A stretch of 64,000 bases of DNA from Mycoplasma enhydrae (GTDB lineage: Bacteria; Bacillota_I; Bacilli_A; Mycoplasmatales; Metamycoplasmataceae): the NCBI RefSeq assembly GCF_017116825.1, contig NZ_JAFIRD010000001.1, forward strand, positions 62,001 through 126,000. The letters are read 5' to 3'. A program made the translations under genes and the position numbers. Below the pieces are notes generated by a model, which saw only the letters and a list, made by a program, of their open reading frames with translations, was not told the DNA's origin and searched no databases. Below, one piece after another: positions 57,827-64,000 of this stretch. How positions within the stretch are numbered: the stretch's first letter is position 1; every line of letters starts with the position of its first letter.

Positions 57827-58843
57827 TTAGATCTTAAAGATAATTTCTCTCGCCATTGCCTGTTCTTTAATTTTATTAGTAACATTTTTTTCTCCTATGT
57901 GTCCATATACTTTGTAACTTAATGAAACTGCTTTCTTTAGTGAAAATGAAATTGATACTCCTAATATGAATAAGAATACTGAAGCTGCCATAGATCTTTC
58001 GGTTTGACCTGCTTTAACGTTGTTAAAAATATAGATTAATAGTGATCCACCTTCTTGAGCTATAGCTGTATTAGCATCATTATTATATAATGCCAGTGGA
58101 AAGACCTTTATACCATTGATTATTCCAATAGTAAATAGGAATGAAATTGTTCTACGAATAGATGGTAAAGTAATTTTGAAAAATTGTTTTAATGGTGAAG
58201 CACCATCAATTGCTGATGATTTATATAAGGTTGGATTAACTGATAGCATTGCTGTAGTTAAAATTAATACTTGGAATGCTAACCCTCCTCAAACCCCTCT
58301 AATAAATATAACAATAAGTGGTTTTCATCTTGAACCTGTATCATATAGTCATGGAAGTATTGCACCCTCTGTTGATTTACCGAAAATGGCACTAAATGTT
58401 AATGAAACAGCAACTGCTCCTGTCATATAAGGTAAGAAGAATACTGTTTGTCAAAAACTACGTGCATATTTTTTAACTATTGTAGCAATAGCAGAACTGA
58501 TTAATATTGAAAAAAGTAATCCTACTGGTAGCGCTAAAATAGCATAAATAATTGAGTTTACAACAGAATTGATAAACTTAGGGTCATTAAAAATACCAAC
58601 TCCCGTTACTCCTGGACGATAATAGTTATCAATTGATCAAGTATAATCACGATAGCTATCCCCTTGAGCTCTAAAAGAACCCATAATTGCAAATAAGAAA
58701 GGAATTACAACCATAAATATTAGTGCTATTAATGATGGTAATAACAATAAAAATGGTTTTCATGCAGGTGTTCGAGTATTTAAAATACTTAGAGCTTCAC
58801 CTGATTTTTTAATACGATATTTTTTTCAAAAATATGTTTTCAT
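57827..58843 (-). CDS. ABC transporter permease, MalF/UgpA type
   Basis: This 338-residue membrane protein has an N-terminal helix (PFLLLLPSLIALIFMVVIPF), five more hydrophobic segments, and the EAA loop ending SSAIDGASPLKQFFKITLP. Its ATG at 58843 overlaps the stop of the ATPase gene in a TAATG junction. It and the 56836 gene make the heteromeric channel of a carbohydrate-type (CUT1) importer. Confidence 0.9.
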
Positions 58844-60795
58844 TAAATTCTATCCTTAGTGTCTACATCAAACATATGGTATAATTCTTCTCTTTTAATT
58901 GATAGTTTAACAATTTCACCTAGTTCATAGTGAGTTTTTTCACCTAAAAAAACGTTTGCAATTCTATCTATCTCTTTAATATGGATTTGTGCTTGAATTT
59001 CTTTTCCTAAATATTCAACTAATCTAATGTCTCCAACAAAAACTCCGTTTTTATCTTCAACTAAAGATTCACCACGAAATCCTAAATCCACTCTAGGTTT
59101 TGTATATGTTTCAGGAGCTTTGGTTAATTTGCTTCCATTATAATAAACATATCCATCTTTAACATCTGTTTCAAATATTGTCATTTCTGGCATACCTAAG
59201 AATTTGGCTACAAACTCATTCTTTGGTTTTAGATATAAGTCCATTGGTGCACCTATTTGTTGTACTTGGGCAGTAGACATACAAATAATTTTGTCACTAA
59301 TTGACATAGCCTCTTCTTGGTCGTGAGTAACAAAAACTGTAGTAATTCCAAGTTCTTGTTGAATTGAACGTATTCATTTTCTTGTAGAAATACGTAATTT
59401 AGCATCTAAGTTAGATAACGGTTCATCTAACAATAGAATTTTAGGCTTTTTAACAATTGCTCTGGCTATAGCCACACGTTGTTGTTGCCCTCCAGATAAT
59501 TGTGTAGGTCTTTTACCTAAATTTTTAGTAATTTCAACTCTTTGAGCAACATCTAAAACGTCACGAACAATAGCTTCGTTTATTGTAAGGACGTCTTTAC
59601 CGATTACTCTGATTTCATCTTGTAATTTTTTAGGTAATTTTGCTAATAAAACATTAATATCGTGGCTTATATTTTTAGTTTTTTGAATACCTTGTGATTC
59701 AAAAATTTGGTCTAAAATTTCACGGACTGACGTTTTGTAAATTAAAGCGGTTTCCGCTGATATTTTCTTTAAACGGTTTTTAATTTGAAGCATTTCAGCA
59801 ACTAAAGGATCTTGTTTTTGTATCACTTTTTTATCCTTTAGTAGTTTTTTAGCTTCTAAAATTTTCTTTGAATAACTAAGCTTAGTATCTTTGTACTTAA
59901 GTTCATAGTCATTTGTAATATTTTTAATTGTTTGCTTATATTCTTGTTTTTTGGCAAGTTTTTTTTCATTAAACAATTTTTGGATTTCTGCATATTTTTG
60001 AGCTCTAATTGCAGATTCTTCTTTTGATAAAGCTGCATTGGTCTTAGGATATGCATTTTGTTTTTCAATAGCACATTCTTTATCTAAATTACTTTTTTGG
60101 TCTTTAAACTTTTGTTTTGCTTCTTTAATGTCAATTAAAACTTTTTTAGTTAAAGAAGAAAGCAAACCTGTTTTTTTTGTAACTAAAAAGTTTAAGTCAT
60201 TAACTTCTTTTTCAATAATATTATTGAATTTTGTTGTTAAATGAGTTAGATAACTTCTAGTTTCCTTTGGATTGTCAATATTGTGATACAACTTTGTTCT
60301 TGTATCTTCAATTTTGGCTTTTTCAATTCCAAAGTATTCAAAAATTATTTCAAATATTTTTTGTTGTGATAACTTTGTTTTTTCAATAGTTTCTTCTTTT
60401 CAGTGTCTATCATTTCTTAAAGGAAATGCAATATTTTCATACACTGTCATATGAGGGTATAATGCATAGTTTTGGAAAACTAGACCCAATTCTCTTTGTT
60501 GAGGAGAGAATTTTGTTACATCTACGCCTGAAAAAAATATTTTTCCACTTGTAGGTCTTAGTAATCCTGAAATTGCATTAAGGGTAGTAGTCTTACCAGA
60601 ACCAGATGGTCCAAGCAAGGTAACTAATTCCCCTTTTTTAATGACAAAAGAAGCATTATCAACAGCTAAAGATTCACCAAAGTCAATAACTAAATCTTCA
60701 ACTTCAATAGCTGGTATTGATTTTTTAGCTTGGTAACGTTCTTTTGAAAAGCTATGAATATCACTTTGTGTTAATTCATTTTTTGCTTTGTTCAT
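58843..60795 (-). CDS. ABC transporter ATPase, UgpC/MalK type with a large helical insertion
   Basis: This 650-residue ATPase powers the importer. Walker [10 protein letters not shown] is at residues 62-70 and the Q-loop ([11 protein letters not shown]) near 108. After about residue 125 an insertion of around 280 residues, rich in Lys and Glu and mostly helical, separates the Q-loop from the [15 protein letters not shown] signature near 430. Walker [12 protein letters not shown] and VTHDQEEA follow, then a C-terminal TOBE-like regulatory domain. Typical MalK/UgpC are about 370 residues; mycoplasma UgpC is known to be longer. TGA near 59374 joins the parts. Confidence 0.93.
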
Positions 60796-60812
60796 TTTAA
60801 AAAATCCTTATT

Positions 60813-61769
60813 TTATTTTTTGTTTTGATTATTTCTTAAAAATTCATAAATATTATTTTGGGGATCAAAATATTGTTTTGGTATTTGTGAAGGATACATA
60901 ATCTTATAAGCAGTATTTATTAAAGTTTCACCATGTGAAACATATTCTTTTGCAAGTTCTATAGGGTTATTAATTTTAATATTAACTTTTTTGCCTTCTA
61001 ATTCAATATCAACACCATTTTTATTATAAAAACCTTTGTTTTCCAAATATCCTTTATTAAAAGCATGAGCTGCAAAAGGTAATAAGTAACTAATTATGTT
61101 TTTCTTATCTTTTTTGTTAAAATCACCAATAAAGTCTTTTAGAGCACTATCGTTAAATCTGGGTAGTGTTCAACCATTTGATAGCATATCAATACTAAAG
61201 TTTTTTTGGAAATTTTCACCAAAAAATAGATATCCTACGTGACGATCATATGATAAATTAACTCAGCCATCTTCGGAGATTAATCTAACTTTTGTACCAT
61301 TAGGTAATATCGATCTGGCATAATTACTATCTAAATGGGCTAGATTTTTTTCACGTTCCTTAACATCTTTTGTGTTTTCTTCCAAAGTGTCTATTAATGG
61401 TATTCTTACCTTAATAACTTCATCTTTTTTAGGTTTACCATTAGGATTACCTTTTGTAACCTTAATTGAAAGTGTATCACCATCTGAAACCTTTAGAACT
61501 TCACCTTCAATAAAAGAAAAATATTCTCACAATGTTTTCGTTACTTCTTTTTCAGTACCGGCAACTTTGTCAAATTCAGAATATGTAATTTGTTGATCAA
61601 ACATTGTTCCGACTTTGTCAATATCTTGAATTTTAATAGGATATGTGTCGTTTATTTTTAGATCTTTTTCTATTTTTTTTCAATTAACACATGATATAGC
61701 CACAAGTGGCATTGCAATCATGGAAACAATTGAAAACAACCCCAATCATTTTTTTTCATTCTTCTTCAT
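60813..61769 (-). CDS. Staphylococcal-nuclease-like lipoprotein
   Basis: This 318-residue protein begins MKKNEKKWLGLFSI with lipobox VAISC (Cys about 27), so it is a surface lipoprotein. Residues about 90-200 match the SNase (thermonuclease) fold: DGDTLSIKV, the catalytic VRIPLIDTLEEN (Arg..Asp-Thr..Glu) and YDRHVGYLFF with the second Arg. Mycoplasma surface nucleases encoded with ABC transporters (for example Mhp379 of M. hyopneumoniae) degrade host DNA for uptake of precursors. It lies 18 bp before the ATPase gene and behind a hairpin that separates it from the binding protein. Confidence 0.88.
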
Positions 61770-61789
61770 TAATAATTCCTAAAACACGA

Positions 61790-61817
61790 CAAAAACAACA
61801 CATTATGTGCGTTTTTG
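61790..61817 (-). terminator. Intra-operon hairpin between the binding protein and nuclease genes
   Basis: On the minus strand CAAAAAC.CACAT pairs with ATGTG.GTTTTTG, a strong stem rich in A and U. It probably reduces, rather than stops, transcription into the downstream transporter genes. Confidence 0.6.
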
Positions 61818-61827
61818 CTTATTATGT

Positions 61828-63948
61828 CTATTTAAATTGTTTTCTAATTTCTTCCATTAAATCTTCGAAACTTGGATTTTTGTTTGCAGATACTTGACCT
61901 ACAATTTTAACAGCTGCTGCTCTAATTGAATCTCTAAGTTGATCTGATAAGTTTGAAGAAACGTCATCAGCTGTTTGATATTCACTTGGACTTTCTTTAA
62001 CTAATTTAAAGTTTTGGAATGCTAATTTTTCAGCTTCTGAAAGTTTATCTATAACAGTTTTATTTGCATCACTGAAGTATGCTTCTGTTGGAGAAATATA
62101 ATTACCATGTTGATTGAATGCATCAACTGAGTTTATATTAGCATAGTCTTTTTTGTCAATTGTAACTTTTGTATGTTTATGTTCAAATAGTCATTTAACT
62201 AATAATTTTGTAGCTTTGTCTTCTTTTTCATTAGCATGAATTAAAACTAATGATGGACCTTGTACAAATACTGATTTTTTATCACTAGCTGATTTTCTTA
62301 ATGGTGCACTAATTCAGTCAGCATCTTCTTTATTTACTAATTTTTCTTTTGAAATTTTTTCAGAAGTGTATAGATCTTTTGAAATTAGTATGTATTTTCT
62401 TGAATCATTTTCAAATATTTCACCTAAATCAATAATTTTTGAAATTTCATCTGCTGTTAATTTATCCTCTTCACCTTTATATTTTAGTGTAGATTCGTTT
62501 TTATTAAATTCAGCATCTAATAAATGATAATCGCCAAATTTATCTTTGTGTTTAATAAATTGGTCTTGGGCTTTTTTGTTAACAAATTTTTTGTCATATT
62601 GACCCATTTTTACGTTTGAGTTATATGCAAAAATAGGATTTTGATATTTACCAAATTCAAAAAGAGCTCCTTTATCTTTATTTGGTTGTTTAGTAGGTTC
62701 TTTAATTTCATTAGGAGTTCCTAATTCTCTTTTAGCCTTGTTAGTTTTTAAAAAGTATATTGTTTTGTCATTACCTTTAACAAAAGTATGAGTAAAACCA
62801 GCTGTTGAACCAATACTAATAGCCATATTATGTCTGGTTAATGATGATGAACCATATGCTCCACCACCACCTATTCAAATAGCTCCTGTTTTAATTCCTT
62901 CAAAAACTTTGCCTAACATTGATTCAAAGTGTTTATTTTGATCTGTATTTTTTTTCAAGAATGATTCATAATCATATCCACCAAATCTCTTGTGTTTTTC
63001 TGATGGAGGAATATATTGTTTCGATTTGTCACCTTTAGTAATAGCAGCATTCATAACATTAAGTGCTGAAGGTAATGAATCTAAACCAATAATGTATTTA
63101 TTGTTACTATCTTTACCTGAATATAACTTTTTGGCTGCAATTGCAAAATCAACTAAACTGTCGTATTTTGAAAACATTTCATCTTCTAAAGTAATGTTCA
63201 ATTTTTTAATAGCTTCTTTAGCTTTATCTAATTCAACAGTTTTAGAAATTTCTCATTCTGTATCAACATATTTTGCATCATTTGGAGTTGCTGCTTTACT
63301 TAGATCTTCATAATATTTAACATATTCATCAATTTTTTTAGTCTTAACTGCGTCTTGTGTATAGTTAACACCATCAATTGCTTTAAGTTCTTTTATTAAT
63401 TTTCCTAAAAGAACTTTGTCAATTGCTGACATTTCTGATGAACGTGAGAATGGAATAACTCATTTTTCTTTTTTGTCATTTCCGGCAATATCATCATTAG
63501 CGTTTTTAAAAGTATCTAAAATTTTTAAAGCATTGTAATCTTCATCTGAAATTGATAAGTTCATATCTCTTTTAGAAATGATTGCTGCTGCTGTTGGATA
63601 ATTAATTATAATGTTTCAGAATTTATTTCTTTCTTTAGCATTTAGTTTACTTTGTAATGGACCTGTGTTGTATCCATTTGGTAAAAATTCAACTTCAACT
63701 TTTAAGTATCCATCTTCTTTACGTTTTTTCTTATCTTCTTCAGTTCCTGATTCTAGTCAATCATTATAAGCTTGAACAATACCTTTCATTGCTTTACCTT
63801 GAGGGTTATTTTCTCCATAACCAGTAGCAATTTTAATTATGCCGTCGTAATTTTGATCAAATCTACGACCACATGCTGCTGCCATTAAAGGAATAGCCAT
63901 AGCAGATACTGGAGTTAAAGATAATAAAATCTTATTAATTTTTTTCAT
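61828..63948 (-). CDS. Solute-binding lipoprotein of the ABC importer
   Basis: This 706-residue protein starts MKKINKILLSLTPVSAMAI with lipobox MAAAC (Cys about 26). The mature part has the layout of family 1 extracellular solute-binding proteins, with IKIATGYGENNPQGKAMKGIVQAYNDW near the N-terminus and a glycine-rich hinge segment (IWIGGGGAYGSSSL) near residue 360. It is considerably larger than typical binding proteins of 420-450 residues. Position at the head of the nuclease-ATPase-permease operon makes it the substrate receptor; substrate is unknown, probably a sugar, glycerol phosphate or nucleic-acid breakdown product. The ATG at 63948 has AAAGG upstream. Confidence 0.85.
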
Positions 63949-64000
63949 GTTTTTACCTTTCCATATTTCTTCAATAAAATAATAAAAATACAATATCAAT

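Overview
The window comes from a mollicute, most likely a Mycoplasma of the hominis group in the broad sense (Mycoplasmopsis/Metamycoplasma-like). The DNA is very AT-rich. Nearly every conserved gene reads through TGA codons that fall where the protein family has tryptophan, so genetic code 4 applies and all coordinates here are joined across TGA. Other mollicute signs are ATP-dependent glycolytic and acetate metabolism (pgk, ackA), lipoproteins with a Mycoplasma-type lipobox, a ClpB without its N-terminal domain behind a CIRCE operator, a CdaM-like diadenylate cyclase, and a UgpC-type ABC ATPase with a large insertion. The species cannot be fixed from the sequence alone.

Layout. 1-3.6 kb: the 3' part of a large surface protein with two thioredoxin-like CxxC domains and a transglutaminase-like domain. 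3.6-9.3 kb (minus): ackA, a coiled-coil membrane protein, and the lepA operon. 9.4-16.6 kb: lipid kinase, tuf, the diadenylate cyclase pair, pgk, asnA and metK, the last behind a structured leader with a short ORF and a terminator. 16.7-19.1 kb: a cytosine-methyltransferase/HNH-endonuclease pair with 14 GA units inside the methyltransferase reading frame. 19.1-23.1 kb: tRNA-Trp, ychF, tdk, tRNA-His and a lipoprotein sharing a repeat module with the first gene. 23.2-30.2 kb (minus): a complete F1Fo ATP synthase operon, atpI-B-E-F-H-A-G-D-C. 30.3-36.5 kb: CIRCE-clpB, tRNA-Lys, a YbiT-like ABC-F protein, a CorC/HlyC-type membrane protein and def.

36.5-41.9 kb (minus): a three-gene overlapping operon with an EIIB-like membrane protein, a 1301-residue SF1 helicase with an acidic tail, and a single-pass membrane protein. 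42.2-47.5 kb: trpS-thrS, a DUF2188-like membrane protein, a NERD-like/YgjP-like pair and rpsT. 47.6-52.8 kb (minus): a replication/repair operon dnaX-ybaB-recR-tmk-holB-rsmI. 52.9-56.5 kb: a membrane protein and a Nudix hydrolase, then secA in the opposite orientation. 56.6-63.9 kb (minus): an import operon with solute-binding lipoprotein, staphylococcal-nuclease-like lipoprotein, ABC ATPase, two permeases and a small membrane protein.

Most of the window is core housekeeping. The accessory or variable parts are the two module-sharing surface proteins, the restriction-modification locus with its slippage-prone repeat, and the TA-repeat upstream region at 6.26 kb. No gene-free stretch exceeds about 300 bases. 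I saw no CRISPR array, insertion sequence, rRNA gene or replication origin.
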